The notes under the pieces are model-generated. The model ran no database searches. It had not been told where the DNA came from and worked only from the letters and a program-made list of their open reading frames with translations. Below, in pieces: positions 16,507-25,443 of a stretch of DNA of 64,000 bases. The stretch lies in the NCBI GenBank assembly GCA_020636155.1, contig JACJYM010000012.1, positions 1 to 64,000 of the forward strand, read 5' to 3'. Made by a program: the position numbers and the translations under genes. The first letter of the stretch is position 1, and each line of letters opens with the position of its first letter. The DNA is from Lewinellaceae bacterium. Its GTDB lineage: Bacteria > Bacteroidota > Bacteroidia > Chitinophagales > Saprospiraceae.

Positions 16507-17229
16507 TTAGTTCAATTCAGTCTCTGCCTCAAGTGCCATTGGAAAGAGAATATTATTTTCAAGGTGGATGTGCTTGTGCAGATCATCCTCAAATTCTTGA
16601 AGCAATGAGTAAGTGACCCTGTATGTGTTGCAGGCATCGGAAGGTGGCGAGTAGTTTTGGCTCAGCGAGCTTATTTTTCTAAATCTCTCCCCCTCGATAT
16701 TGTGTTCGTGCTTCATCATGTTAATGGGATTTTCAACAGTACCAAATCCCGGGTTTTTGTAATCGGATTTCCCCGATACATTGGATGACAGTTGCCTAAT
16801 ATATGGAAAAAGTATATTCTCTTCCTTTTTCATGTGTTGTAAAAGCTCGTTGGCAGAGTTAACAAATTCTTCTTGGATACTCTTCAGTTCTGGATGATTG
16901 GCTCCATGAACTATGACTAATTTATTTAAGTATGGCATGATTTCCTCAATTTTTTGCTCCACATATCGGTGATGAGTTTTTTCAATATAATCAACGATCA
17001 AGTCCATAGGCCAATTTTTGAAGTCAATGGTAGAATCATTTTTTGCGGCAATGATTTTGTTTAATTGTGTCAGCAGTTTTTCGGCTGAGATATTTTTTTG
17101 ACTGCAGGCTTCATCAATTGTTCGTCCACCATTGCAGCAAAAGTCTATATTGAAGTCTTTAAATACAGTGGCTGTCTTGTAATTGTCTGCCACGATATCT
17201 CCGATTCTATCTTTGGATGTAAATTTCAT
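16507..17229 (-). CDS. ric: Iron-sulfur cluster repair di-iron protein (RIC/ScdA/YtfE family)
   Basis: The 240-residue protein has the full RIC layout. The N-terminal ScdA_N domain (residues 1-50) has the conserved Cys31-Cys32 in FCCNGG. The C-terminal hemerythrin-like domain has diiron-ligand His/Glu motifs: THHRY (about 85), GANHPEL (about 110), HMKKEENILFP (about 132), MKHEHNIEGE (about 175) and HIHLENNILFP (about 222). RIC proteins repair Fe-S clusters damaged by nitric oxide or peroxide. It shares direction with katG upstream but is separated by a strong terminator, so it has its own promoter. Together the two genes form an oxidative/nitrosative defence pair. Confidence 0.95.
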   Translation of the reverse strand: MKFTSKDRIGDIVADNYKTATVFKDFNIDFCCNGGRTIDEACSQKNISAEKLLTQLNKIIAAKNDSTIDFKNWPMDLIVDYIEKTHHRYVEQKIEEIMPYLNKLVIVHGANHPELKSIQEEFVNSANELLQHMKKEENILFPYIRQLSSNVSGKSDYKNPGFGTVENPINMMKHEHNIEGERFRKISSLSQNYSPPSDACNTYRVTYSLLQEFEDDLHKHIHLENNILFPMALEAETELN

Positions 17230-17262
17230 GATATTTTATTTTACAATCATTAAATAATAGTG

Positions 17263-17270
17263 CAAAATTA
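17263..17270 (-). promoter_or_regulatory. ric -7 box with nearby dyad
   Basis: On the minus strand TAATTTTG (followed by CA) matches TANNTTTG 33 bp before the ric start. No clear TTG lies at -33. Instead the dyad CGGATAAATATGTCCG (17288-17303) covers that position, suggesting a regulator-dependent promoter. The regulator is unknown. The same TAATTTTGCA string also occurs upstream of katG and hemC. Confidence 0.5.
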
Positions 17271-17365
17271 CAATGTTTTTCTTTAATGCGGATAAATATG
17301 TCCGAATTAATATTGAAAAAATTATTTTATCCAAAGTCGTGGAATTTTTAAAATTGAGTTTATTC

Positions 17366-17402
17366 AAAAAAAAATCCCGAACAACTCCTGTCCGGGATTT
17401 TT
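17366..17402 (-). terminator. katG rho-independent terminator
   Basis: Arms AAAAATCCCG (17370-17379) and CGGGATTTTT (17393-17402) are perfect complements. On the minus strand the stem is followed by a run of nine T (17366-17374 overlaps the arm). It begins 18 bp beyond the katG stop and insulates ric from katG. Confidence 0.88.
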
Positions 17403-17419
17403 AAATATTTTATAAGGAA

Positions 17420-19624
17420 TTATTTTCTCAGATCAAATCGATCTAATTCCATCACTTTAGTCCATGCCTTTCCAAAGTCTTGAACAAACTTTTCCTTTGC
17501 ATCACTACTAGCATAAAATTCGGCCATCGCTCTTAATTCAGAATTGGAGCCAAAGATCAAATCGACTCTAGATCCTATCCACTTTAGGTCTCCGGTCTTT
17601 CTGTCACGACCTTCGAAAACATCTTTTGCATCAGTCAATGCTTTCCATGTGGTACTCATATCCATGATATTCATGAAAAAATCATTAGTAAGTGTGCCAG
17701 GATTGTCCGTAAAGACGCCAATTTTCGAATTGTCATAATTGGTGTCCATAACTCTCATTCCGGCGACAAGTACGGCCATTTCAGGAACAGTCAGCGTGAG
17801 TAATTGTGCTTTATCAACTAACATTTCTTCTGCTGAGGCCCCGCAATATTTGCTTTTGTAATTTCTAAAGCCATCCGCCAAAGGTCTCAGAGCTTCAAAA
17901 CTTTCGACATCAGTATTTTCCGCATTGGCATCTGTTCTACCCGGATTAAAAGGAAGATTTAAGTTCATACCCCCTTTTTGAGCCGCCATTTCTACACCAG
18001 CATTACCGGCTAATACAATGAGGTCGGCCATTGAAACTTTTTTGTTTCCTGCCTGTGCATTGTTAAACTCTTTTTGGATGTTTTCAAGAGCAGAAAGCAC
18101 TTTATCTAATTGAGTCGGATTATTTACTTGCCATTGATTTTGAGGTGCTAATCTAATTCTTGCACCGTTCACTCCACCTCTCATGTCAGAATTTCTATAA
18201 GTAGATGCTGCAGCCCATGCGGTCGTCACCAATTCAGAAACAGTAAGTCCTGAATTTTTTATTTTATTCTTCAGGTTTGCCTCATCAGACTCATTAATGC
18301 AATCATAATTGGCGGCAGGAATTGGGTCTTGCCATAACAAATCCTCACTTGGTACTTCACTTCCTAAATATCTGGATTTAGGACCCATATCTCTGTGAGT
18401 CAACTTAAACCAAGCACGAGCAAATGCATCCGCAAAAGCATCTGGGTTTTGGTGAAAATTTCTAGATATTGGTTCATATATTGGGTCAAATCGGAGTGCT
18501 AGGTCGGCTGTTGTCATCATGGGAGCATGTCTTACATTTGGATCTTGAGCATCAGGAACTATGTCTGAAGCAGCATTTCCTTTTGGCTTCCATTGATGAG
18601 CACCTGCTGGACTTTTAGACAATTCCCAATCATATCCAAAAAGTGTATCAAAGAAAGCATTGTCCCATTGCGTTGGGGTAGGAGTCCATGCACCCTCTAT
18701 ACCGCTACTTATCGTATCTGCTCCTTTACCTGATTTATAAGAACTCAACCATCCCATTCCTTGTGCTTCGATTCCTGCCGCCTCAGGTTCGGGACCTACC
18801 AATGCCGCATCACCTGCGCCATGGCATTTACCAAAAGTATGACCTCCAGCGACCAATGCAACAGTCTCTTCGTCATTCATCGCCATTCTTCCAAAAGTCT
18901 CACGAATGTCTTTAGCCGATTCTAGAGGGTCAGGATTTCCGTTAGGGCCTTCAGGGTTGACATAGATTAGTCCCATTTGCACTGCAGCTAGGGGATTTTC
19001 TAAATCTCGATCACCTGTATATCGGTTATCGCCAAGCCATTTTGTTTCGTTACCCCAGTTTATATCGATTTCAGGCTCCCAAATATCTTCTCGACCACCG
19101 GCAAACCCAAAGGTTTTAAAACCCATAGATTCTAAAGCACAGTTGCCTGTAAGGATTAATAAATCTGCCCATGAAATTTTATTGCCATATTTTTGTTTTA
19201 TTGGCCACAGCAAATGTCTTGCCTTGTCAAGGTTGGCATTGTCTGGCCAGCTATTAACAGGAGCAAATCGTTGATTACCTGTGTTTCCACCTCCTCTTCC
19301 ATCGCTGATTCTATAAGTTCCTGCACTATGCCAAGCCATTCTAATGAAAAGTGGACCATAATGCCCATAATCAGCAGGCCACCAATCTTGAGAATCCGTC
19401 ATTAAGTCGTATAAATCTTTCTTTACGGCCTCTAAATCCAAAGATTCGAACTCTTTTTTATAGTCGAAATCTTTGTTCATGGGGTTAGATTTTTCTGAAT
19501 GCTGGCGTAGGATATTTAAATTTAATCTATTGGGCCACCATTCTCTCAGGCTCGTTCCACCACCAGCAACTTCATTCGTCTGCCCTCCATGGAAGGGACA
19601 TTTGCTCATATTATTGTTTTCCAT
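17420..19624 (-). CDS. katG: Catalase-peroxidase KatG
   Basis: The 734-residue haem enzyme removes hydrogen peroxide by catalase and peroxidase activity. The distal triad Arg95, Trp98 and His99 is in IRMAWHSAGTYR. The covalent adduct expected in KatG is complete: Trp98, Tyr221 (MGLIYVNPEG) and Met247 (RMAMND). The proximal haem ligand is His262 (VAGGHTFGKCHG). The second, non-haem domain follows from about residue 430 (LVTTAWAAASTYRNSDMRGG). Length is normal and it starts at the ATG at 19624. It is a single-gene unit with its own terminator. A TAATTTTG -7 box lies at 19664-19671, next to a short dyad ATTGTTGAACAAT (19650-19662) that could bind a peroxide regulator. Confidence 0.98.
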   Translation of the reverse strand: MENNNMSKCPFHGGQTNEVAGGGTSLREWWPNRLNLNILRQHSEKSNPMNKDFDYKKEFESLDLEAVKKDLYDLMTDSQDWWPADYGHYGPLFIRMAWHSAGTYRISDGRGGGNTGNQRFAPVNSWPDNANLDKARHLLWPIKQKYGNKISWADLLILTGNCALESMGFKTFGFAGGREDIWEPEIDINWGNETKWLGDNRYTGDRDLENPLAAVQMGLIYVNPEGPNGNPDPLESAKDIRETFGRMAMNDEETVALVAGGHTFGKCHGAGDAALVGPEPEAAGIEAQGMGWLSSYKSGKGADTISSGIEGAWTPTPTQWDNAFFDTLFGYDWELSKSPAGAHQWKPKGNAASDIVPDAQDPNVRHAPMMTTADLALRFDPIYEPISRNFHQNPDAFADAFARAWFKLTHRDMGPKSRYLGSEVPSEDLLWQDPIPAANYDCINESDEANLKNKIKNSGLTVSELVTTAWAAASTYRNSDMRGGVNGARIRLAPQNQWQVNNPTQLDKVLSALENIQKEFNNAQAGNKKVSMADLIVLAGNAGVEMAAQKGGMNLNLPFNPGRTDANAENTDVESFEALRPLADGFRNYKSKYCGASAEEMLVDKAQLLTLTVPEMAVLVAGMRVMDTNYDNSKIGVFTDNPGTLTNDFFMNIMDMSTTWKALTDAKDVFEGRDRKTGDLKWIGSRVDLIFGSNSELRAMAEFYASSDAKEKFVQDFGKAWTKVMELDRFDLRK

Positions 19625-19663
19625 TGTGAATTATAATTTGTTTTTTCTAATTGTTGAACAATG

Positions 19664-19671
19664 CAAAATTA
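19664..19671 (-). promoter_or_regulatory. katG -7 box
   Basis: Minus-strand TAATTTTG followed by CA, 39 bp before the katG start, fits TANNTTTG. A -33 TTG is not evident. A 6-bp dyad (19650-19662) just downstream could be an operator. Confidence 0.5.
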
Positions 19672-19841
19672 AGCATTTATTAATATTGATAAAAATTATA
19701 AAATCAATAAAATGATTGATAGTATAGATAGTGCAATCTACATTTATTGATTGAGGTTGTTAAATTTTTACTATTGGTTCTTTTTCTAAATGTTTGTATC
19801 TTTAGAACTGAAATACTTACTTTGCATTTATTAAAGAATTT

Positions 19842-19919
<78 letters not shown>

Positions 19920-20086
19920 TATTTTCCTATCCTGCCCACGATTCCCCCCAAGGGTCATTAAGCCTACGAATCGAATCTTAACAAATTATCAAATACACAT
20001 CTTCACTTGCCTATCAATATCATCACCCTGTTTACGTAATCAATTGATAATCAACACTTTGAATTATTTAATATGATTAACAACTG

Positions 20087-23000
20087 CTACCTCACCAAAG
20101 TCACATCCCCATAAAGGGTGGTTGTTTCAGTGCCGTTTTTGTAGCGGGCGACATAGACATAGACCCCTGGGTTGAGGGAATTGTGGTTTTTAGCGCCATC
20201 CCAACTCGTTCTATTCGTGGTATTTGGATAATCATAGACCAAATTGCCCCATCGGTCAAAAACTTGTGCAGAAATGAGGGTTTGATTTTCGGGGTCTAGC
20301 TCAAATTCTAGTACGTCATTGTGTCCATCCTGATTTGGACTGAAGATGTTAGGGATTGTGGTCGTTGTCGTCGTGGTCTCTTTGACTTTTATTTGTGCGG
20401 TTAGATAATATTCGCAGCCATCGGTGTCGATGATTTGAGCTTGGACAGTGTCGTCTGCATCCGCCGTTATACTTATGCTCGTACATGGTTGGTCGAGGCA
20501 TTCCCAATTATTGTTTGATTGCCAAGATATGTCTGCGATCTGACTTAAACCGTTGCTTTCTATACTTAACGTCACCACAGTTCCCTTATCCACTTCTTGG
20601 TTTGCTGGTGCCAACTGGAAGTTCTGAATCGGTACTAAGTCTATGGTCACCGTGCCGAGATTCAAGATGCAATTAGGATTGATGATATAGTCCACGTCGT
20701 AGCTGCCCTCGGGTAAGTTGCTGACGGTGTTGTTTTCGATGGCAATAGTTGTGCCATTGAGTTGAATTGCATAATTGTTCGGGTTTTCTCCTGTGAAAGT
20801 AATCGTGCCTTCGGTCTCGCCACAGTACAATGTCTCACCCATCACCTCCATATCGAGGGGCATGAGATCATCTATCGTGTAATTGGCTTTTCCAGTACAA
20901 AGATTGCCATCACTCACGAGTAGGCCATATTCTCCCGGACTGAGTTGGGTGAGGTGATTTCCGGTGTGGTCGCTGTTCTGCCAAGAGTAATTGTAAGGGT
21001 CAGTGCCGCCCGTCACGGTGACTTCTATCTCTGCGTCATCGGTGTCGAGACAACTCACAGGATAGATTATTCCATCTATCTCTATCGAATCAGGACTGCT
21101 GATTTCAACCCATTCTGTCGATAGGATATTGCCTGATGCATCTGTAATTTGGGCTTGGTAAGTTCCATCACATAGGGCGGTTCTATCCTCGTCTGTGTTG
21201 CCATCATTCCAAAGAATTCCATAGGGTTGCACTCCTCCCGCAATGGTGAGGTCAATGCTGCCTTCACAATAGCCGTAACATAAATTGTCGGTTTCTGAGT
21301 AGGCATAAATCAGGCTGTCACTGGCAAATTCCCAACTTTGGGTAGCTGTACAACCATTCGCATCGGTGACGGTGAGTAGGTAGATGCCAAAACCCAGATT
21401 GATCCGTAAGGAGTCCATGTTGCCATCATTCCAGCTGTAGGTATAACTCGGTGTACCGCCTGTGGCCTGCACCGATATTTCACCGCCCATACCAGTATCT
21501 TCGGGTTCTAGAATATTGAGAATGTCTATGATTAGTATCGGTGGGTTGGTGATTGTGACACTGTCTTGTTGAGTACAGCCATTGCCATCGGTGACAGTGA
21601 CTGCATACAGACCTTGTGCGAGATTTTGCCGTTCACTATCGGTGTTGCCATCGTTCCAAAGAATGAATACTGGGTCGGTGCCGCCTGTAATCATTAAGCT
21701 GATGCTGCCGTCATCGGCATCGTGACAACTGATGTCTGCCCAGTCAACTACTAGAGATATTGGGGTGATTGCGGGGATGTTGTAGTTTTCTATCAACTCA
21801 CAGCCACGGTCATCGGTCAAGGTAATCGTATAATCTCCAGCAGGCAGGTTCGATATCGTGGCAGTTGTATCTCCCGTACTCCAACTGTAATGATGTAGTC
21901 CTGTGCCACCTGTGCTCGTAAGGCTGATTTGTGCAATTGGTTCACCTGAGCAATCGAGGCTGTCAATTTCTGCACTGAGACTTAAGGCTTCGGGTTCGGT
22001 AAGTTCGTATTCTGCGGTTTTGGTACATCCATAGAGGTCGGTGACGGTGACGTTGTATGTTCCTTTGGTAAGGTTGGTTTGGTCTTGGGTGGTACTGTTG
22101 TTGTTCCATTCATAGAAATAATTTCCTACTGGCAGGACGGATAGGTCTATGCTTCCTGTAGAGTCTCCGTGACAGTCGATGTCCTCAGTTGTAGCACTTA
22201 ATTCATAAGCAGACAAGGTAACTATTTCTATTTCTTCTGTGGTGATACAATTATTCGCATCGGTGAGGGTGACAGAGTATGTACCTGTGGCGAGATTTGT
22301 CCTTAAGCTATCGGTCTCAGAATCATTCCAGTTGATGCTGTAAGGTTTTGTGCCTCCGGTGACGTGTAGGGTGATGGTCGCGATGCTATCTCCTTCGCAG
22401 GGGTTGTCTTCTGTGTCGTAGTTCAGCATGAGGTTGCTGTCAGAGCTCACTACATAGTCGTAGGTATGCTCACAGCCGTGATCGTCGGTGATGGTGAGTC
22501 CATAGCTGCCTGCTCCTACGTTGGTGAGCATAGACGTGGTATCTGTCGTACTCCATAGTAGCTGATATGGCGCAGCGATGCTGTCCACACTCAGGCTGAT
22601 GCTGCCGTTATTCATTCCGCAGCTGGCTGAGAGTATATCGATGCTGAACATGGGTTCATCATAGAGTGAGACCCTAAAGCTGTCCTGAGCAGTGCATCCC
22701 ACACTGTCGGTGACTTGCACATAAAATGTCCCGATACCCAGACTATCGACGACGGCTGTGCTGTCTCCTGTACTCCACGCATACTCGTAGGGTTCTATGC
22801 CTCCTGAGGCACTTAGAATGATGCCATTTTTGAGGGTGTCGCTGCATATCAGACTGTCGTAGTAGGAACTGATGGCGACATGGCTGCCTGGGTCAAATAC
22901 CTCGATAATGCCCACGCCACTGGCTCCTGTGGCATCGGTCACGGTGTATCCATACGCTGCATTACACAGATTGGTGATGATGCTGTCGGCCTCGCTATTG

Positions 23001-24568
23001 CTCCAACTGATGGCATAAGGACTCTGTCCTCCGCTCACCATGAGCTGTATCTGACTGTCGCAAGTGTCAGCACAGGTACCGTAATCCACCATATAGTCTA
23101 TGTCAAGAAGTGACTCTATCTCAAAATTTATCAAGGTATCACACCCATTGGCATCAGTGACGAGAACCCAGCAAGGGCCTGGGCCGACGTAGGTGTAATC
23201 TCCCGTCTCGTTATTGCACCACTCGTAATAATAGTCCGGTGTCCCATCGAAAGCCCCCACTTCCACATAAGTGAGTCCATCGCTGCCTATGACATCGATG
23301 AACAGACTCGCCACCAGGACTGGTGGCTGCGTGACCATGTAGCTGGTGCTACCGTAGCATCCCTTGCTGTCGGTCACGGTCAGGCCGTAGGTGCCCGGCT
23401 GGAGATTACTGATATCGGCATCGGTCTCGGTGCTTGACCATGCATAATCTAGAGGGATATTATTGCCAGGGGTAACGCTGCTCTCTATCATCCCGTTGCC
23501 ATCTCCGTGACATAGGATATTCGTCACGGTACCATCTACATCGAGTACCTCGGTCTCAAAAAACACATCGATGGGATATGGGGTCTCACAGTGGTCACCA
23601 TAGTCGATCATGACGGTATAGCTGCCCTGCATATCGGACGGTACTTCATAGTTGCTATCAGTCGCCCCCAGTATGGCGATGCCCTCGTAGTACCACTGAT
23701 AGGTCGCTCCGCCCTCAGAAGGTACTTCTACGAAGACGCCTGAGGTACAGTCGCCATAGCTTGTTACGATGTTGAGAGGTAGGGTCTGATACTCACCTGT
23801 GATGTGGATGTCGTCGATGAAATGATAGCAATGTTCATAACCATTTGCGGCTACAAAATCACAACTGCCTCCAATGGCAATGGCTTGCGCCGGGCCATTG
23901 GCTATAAAACTCGTGGAAACATACACCCAACTGCTGTCCATCACACCGCTCACAGGAATGGTGGCCAAAATGTACCATCCTTGACCCATATCATCTAAAC
24001 AATCATCACCACTCGCAGGTAGGTTATCACAACTGTTATTTCCATAAAGATTAAACTCAAAATTCAACGGGGAGGCATAATAAAGATTAGCAGGTGGTGC
24101 AATTAGGGTGTCATTAAATCCTATGTATAAACTGATACTATAATTAACCCCAGTAAGAAATGTTTGCCCTGTGCATGTTCCTACTGATTCAAAAATATCC
24201 CCAGTATATATACCTACAGCACCACCACCAGAGGGAATGGGCAAGGGTACTTTTAAAGAAAATCCTAAAAATCCACAAGTGTTATAGTAATCTGCACCAC
24301 CTAAATTTGAAGTTGCAGGAATCCATCCATCATTTAGGCAATCAATATCAACTTGATTTAGATTTGAAGTAGGAAGTTCAGGACAACAAGAATATTCCTC
24401 AAAATCTCCAATAATTTCAGAACTGATAATCCCACAAATACAATCCTCCACATCATTGAGATCAATCAGACCATCTCCGTCATCATCAATACCGTTGTCG
24501 CAGATTTCTTGCGCATGCAGAGTAACAATAAAACCTACAAGTATAAATAGCGTAAAAAAGAATTTCAT
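20087..24568 (-). CDS. Giant SprB-repeat surface protein with type B T9SS/CHU_C domain (copy A)
   Basis: The 1493-residue protein has a signal peptide (FFTLFILVGFIVTLHAQ) and then EICDNGIDDDGDGLIDLNDV, a Ca2+-binding motif of the thrombospondin-type-3 kind, followed by a Cys-rich ligand-type domain (to about residue 260). From about 330 to 1250 it consists of SprB-type repeats of about 75 residues, each with TGGT-P--Y-W-----T-----L--G-Y---VTD--GC. The end, from about 1405 (IPNIFSPNQDGHNDVLEFEL ... YGDVTLVR), is the gliding-motility-associated/CHU_C type B T9SS domain. It is likely anchored or displayed on the cell surface as an adhesin. It shares an operon with the small secreted protein upstream (49-bp gap with hairpin). 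Ligand unknown. Confidence 0.92.
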   Translation of the reverse strand: MKFFFTLFILVGFIVTLHAQEICDNGIDDDGDGLIDLNDVEDCICGIISSEIIGDFEEYSCCPELPTSNLNQVDIDCLNDGWIPATSNLGGADYYNTCGFLGFSLKVPLPIPSGGGAVGIYTGDIFESVGTCTGQTFLTGVNYSISLYIGFNDTLIAPPANLYYASPLNFEFNLYGNNSCDNLPASGDDCLDDMGQGWYILATIPVSGVMDSSWVYVSTSFIANGPAQAIAIGGSCDFVAANGYEHCYHFIDDIHITGEYQTLPLNIVTSYGDCTSGVFVEVPSEGGATYQWYYEGIAILGATDSNYEVPSDMQGSYTVMIDYGDHCETPYPIDVFFETEVLDVDGTVTNILCHGDGNGMIESSVTPGNNIPLDYAWSSTETDADISNLQPGTYGLTVTDSKGCYGSTSYMVTQPPVLVASLFIDVIGSDGLTYVEVGAFDGTPDYYYEWCNNETGDYTYVGPGPCWVLVTDANGCDTLINFEIESLLDIDYMVDYGTCADTCDSQIQLMVSGGQSPYAISWSNSEADSIITNLCNAAYGYTVTDATGASGVGIIEVFDPGSHVAISSYYDSLICSDTLKNGIILSASGGIEPYEYAWSTGDSTAVVDSLGIGTFYVQVTDSVGCTAQDSFRVSLYDEPMFSIDILSASCGMNNGSISLSVDSIAAPYQLLWSTTDTTSMLTNVGAGSYGLTITDDHGCEHTYDYVVSSDSNLMLNYDTEDNPCEGDSIATITLHVTGGTKPYSINWNDSETDSLRTNLATGTYSVTLTDANNCITTEEIEIVTLSAYELSATTEDIDCHGDSTGSIDLSVLPVGNYFYEWNNNSTTQDQTNLTKGTYNVTVTDLYGCTKTAEYELTEPEALSLSAEIDSLDCSGEPIAQISLTSTGGTGLHHYSWSTGDTTATISNLPAGDYTITLTDDRGCELIENYNIPAITPISLVVDWADISCHDADDGSISLMITGGTDPVFILWNDGNTDSERQNLAQGLYAVTVTDGNGCTQQDSVTITNPPILIIDILNILEPEDTGMGGEISVQATGGTPSYTYSWNDGNMDSLRINLGFGIYLLTVTDANGCTATQSWEFASDSLIYAYSETDNLCYGYCEGSIDLTIAGGVQPYGILWNDGNTDEDRTALCDGTYQAQITDASGNILSTEWVEISSPDSIEIDGIIYPVSCLDTDDAEIEVTVTGGTDPYNYSWQNSDHTGNHLTQLSPGEYGLLVSDGNLCTGKANYTIDDLMPLDMEVMGETLYCGETEGTITFTGENPNNYAIQLNGTTIAIENNTVSNLPEGSYDVDYIINPNCILNLGTVTIDLVPIQNFQLAPANQEVDKGTVVTLSIESNGLSQIADISWQSNNNWECLDQPCTSISITADADDTVQAQIIDTDGCEYYLTAQIKVKETTTTTTTIPNIFSPNQDGHNDVLEFELDPENQTLISAQVFDRWGNLVYDYPNTTNRTSWDGAKNHNSLNPGVYVYVARYKNGTETTTLYGDVTLVR

Positions 24569-24581
24569 GAGTATAAAAATT

Positions 24582-24608
24582 AGGGGACTGATGTTAAAAT
24601 AGCCCCCT
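24582..24608 (-). terminator. Intercistronic hairpin (copy A), possible attenuator
   Basis: On the minus strand AGGGGGC pairs with GTCCCCT (7 bp with one G-U) around a 13-nt loop and is followed by AATTTTTA. It lies 9 bp after the stop of the small gene and 13 bp before the giant gene's start, where there is no room for another promoter. It may act as a partial terminator that lowers expression of the giant gene. Copy B has an equivalent with a different loop. Confidence 0.62.
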
Positions 24609-24617
24609 GAATCTGGA

Positions 24618-24968
24618 TTAATTAATCGTCACGTCATAACAGCCCGACCACGTAGCCGTCAAGCCATTGGAAGAAGAAGATCCACATCCGCTGTCACAGG
24701 ATGACGACCCTTCTACGTCATAGGTAAAAGCATAACCAGTAGTTTCTGCCCGAACGACGGTCCAACCATTATTTAGCCCAAAAGGAATAGTCCCTACATT
24801 GCCAGAAAGAATTGTAGTTGAACCACTAATATCACTGCAAGAGGAACCATTATTCCCAATAGCACCTACATTAATGTCATAGGGAGAAAGATTTCGAACA
24901 GTAAGATTTTGCCCATTCACCAAATAAGCAGCAAAACAAAAAACAAAAGAAAAAATTAACTTTTTCAT
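24618..24968 (-). CDS. Small secreted Cys/Gly/Ser-rich protein (copy A partner)
   Basis: A 116-residue secreted protein with a signal peptide (KLIFSFVFCFAAYLVNGQ) and a mature part of short beta-strand patterns, four Cys (CSD; CDSGC; SGC) and the closing motif GLTATWSGCYDVTI. It has no membrane anchor and no T9SS domain of its own, so the mature protein is probably released to the periplasm. It is transcribed from the promoter at 25068-25099 and is the first gene of a two-gene unit with the giant SprB-repeat gene. Its signal peptide is nearly identical to that of copy B, but the mature part has diverged strongly. No family recognised. A role as companion of the giant protein is inferred from the shared duplication. 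Confidence 0.85.
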   Translation of the reverse strand: MKKLIFSFVFCFAAYLVNGQNLTVRNLSPYDINVGAIGNNGSSCSDISGSTTILSGNVGTIPFGLNNGWTVVRAETTGYAFTYDVEGSSSCDSGCGSSSSNGLTATWSGCYDVTIN

Positions 24969-25010
24969 AATCGAAAAATTTAAGAAGGTTTAAAAATGAC
25001 AACTTAGAAA

Positions 25011-25052
25011 GAAGCAACTAAAAAGAAGCAACTAAAAAGAAGCAACTAAAAA
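25011..25052. repeat. 14-bp tandem minisatellite, copy A leader
   Basis: Three perfect units of GAAGCAACTAAAAA, plus a partial unit on each side, lie between the promoter and the start codon of the small gene (43 bp before it). They are therefore transcribed as a 5' leader, reading TTTTTAGTTGCTTC in the RNA sense. The same array is in copy B at 30387-30428. Confidence 0.9.
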
Positions 25053-25067
25053 GAAGTCTGTCACTTA

Positions 25068-25099
25068 CAAATATAAGTCAAGAAAATGCAAAAAACAAA
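25068..25099 (-). promoter_or_regulatory. Promoter of adhesin unit A
   Basis: On the minus strand TTTG (25096-25099), a 20-bp spacer and TATATTTG (25068-25075) fit the Bacteroidota consensus exactly. Transcription would start near 25060 and run through the minisatellite into the small gene. Confidence 0.8.
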
Positions 25100-25443
25100 T
25101 ATTTTAACATTTAAAATATAAATAAATATTTAAATCATCACATTGCCGTATATCGCAATTTTAATTTTATAATATTCTGTAAGAAGAAATATTATTTTAA
25201 TCCATTTTATTGACAAGAGGTAAATTTATTCTGGAAAAATCCACAATGTTATTCACTACTATAACAATTACCAAGTTCCTTTCAATTATTAAAAATGCTC
25301 CTTCCAGCGGATCCTAAAGCCTACAAAACGAATCCTAACATATTACCAAATACACATCTTCACTTGTCTATCAATATCATGACCCTGTTTACGCAATCAA
25401 TTGATAATCAATAATCTGAATTATTTAATAAGATGAACAATTT

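Larger units (their letters stand above)
19960..25199. repeat. Tandem duplication, copy A
   Basis: Copy A of a tandem direct duplication of about 5.2 kb. It aligns with 25317-30577 at an offset of 5357 bp at the left end and 5378 bp at the small-gene start. It includes the downstream flank, the giant SprB-repeat gene, the intercistronic hairpin, the small secreted protein gene, the 14-bp minisatellite, the promoter and about 110 bp of AT-rich upstream DNA. Positions 20244-20830 are identical to 25601-26187. Confidence 0.92.

Noticed and set aside
18688..18915. ORFs antisense to katG, rnr and the FAD/Fe-S gene
   Set aside because: All overlap long genes with clear motifs on the other strand and show only shadow-type composition.
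20485..20676. A 63-codon + strand ORF inside the giant gene, repeated at 25842-26033
   Set aside because: Identical in both copies only because the DNA block is identical; it lies antisense to a long clear coding region and has no signal of its own.
25011..25052. CRISPR array
   Set aside because: The 14-bp units are directly adjacent without spacers and number only three; no cas gene is in the window.
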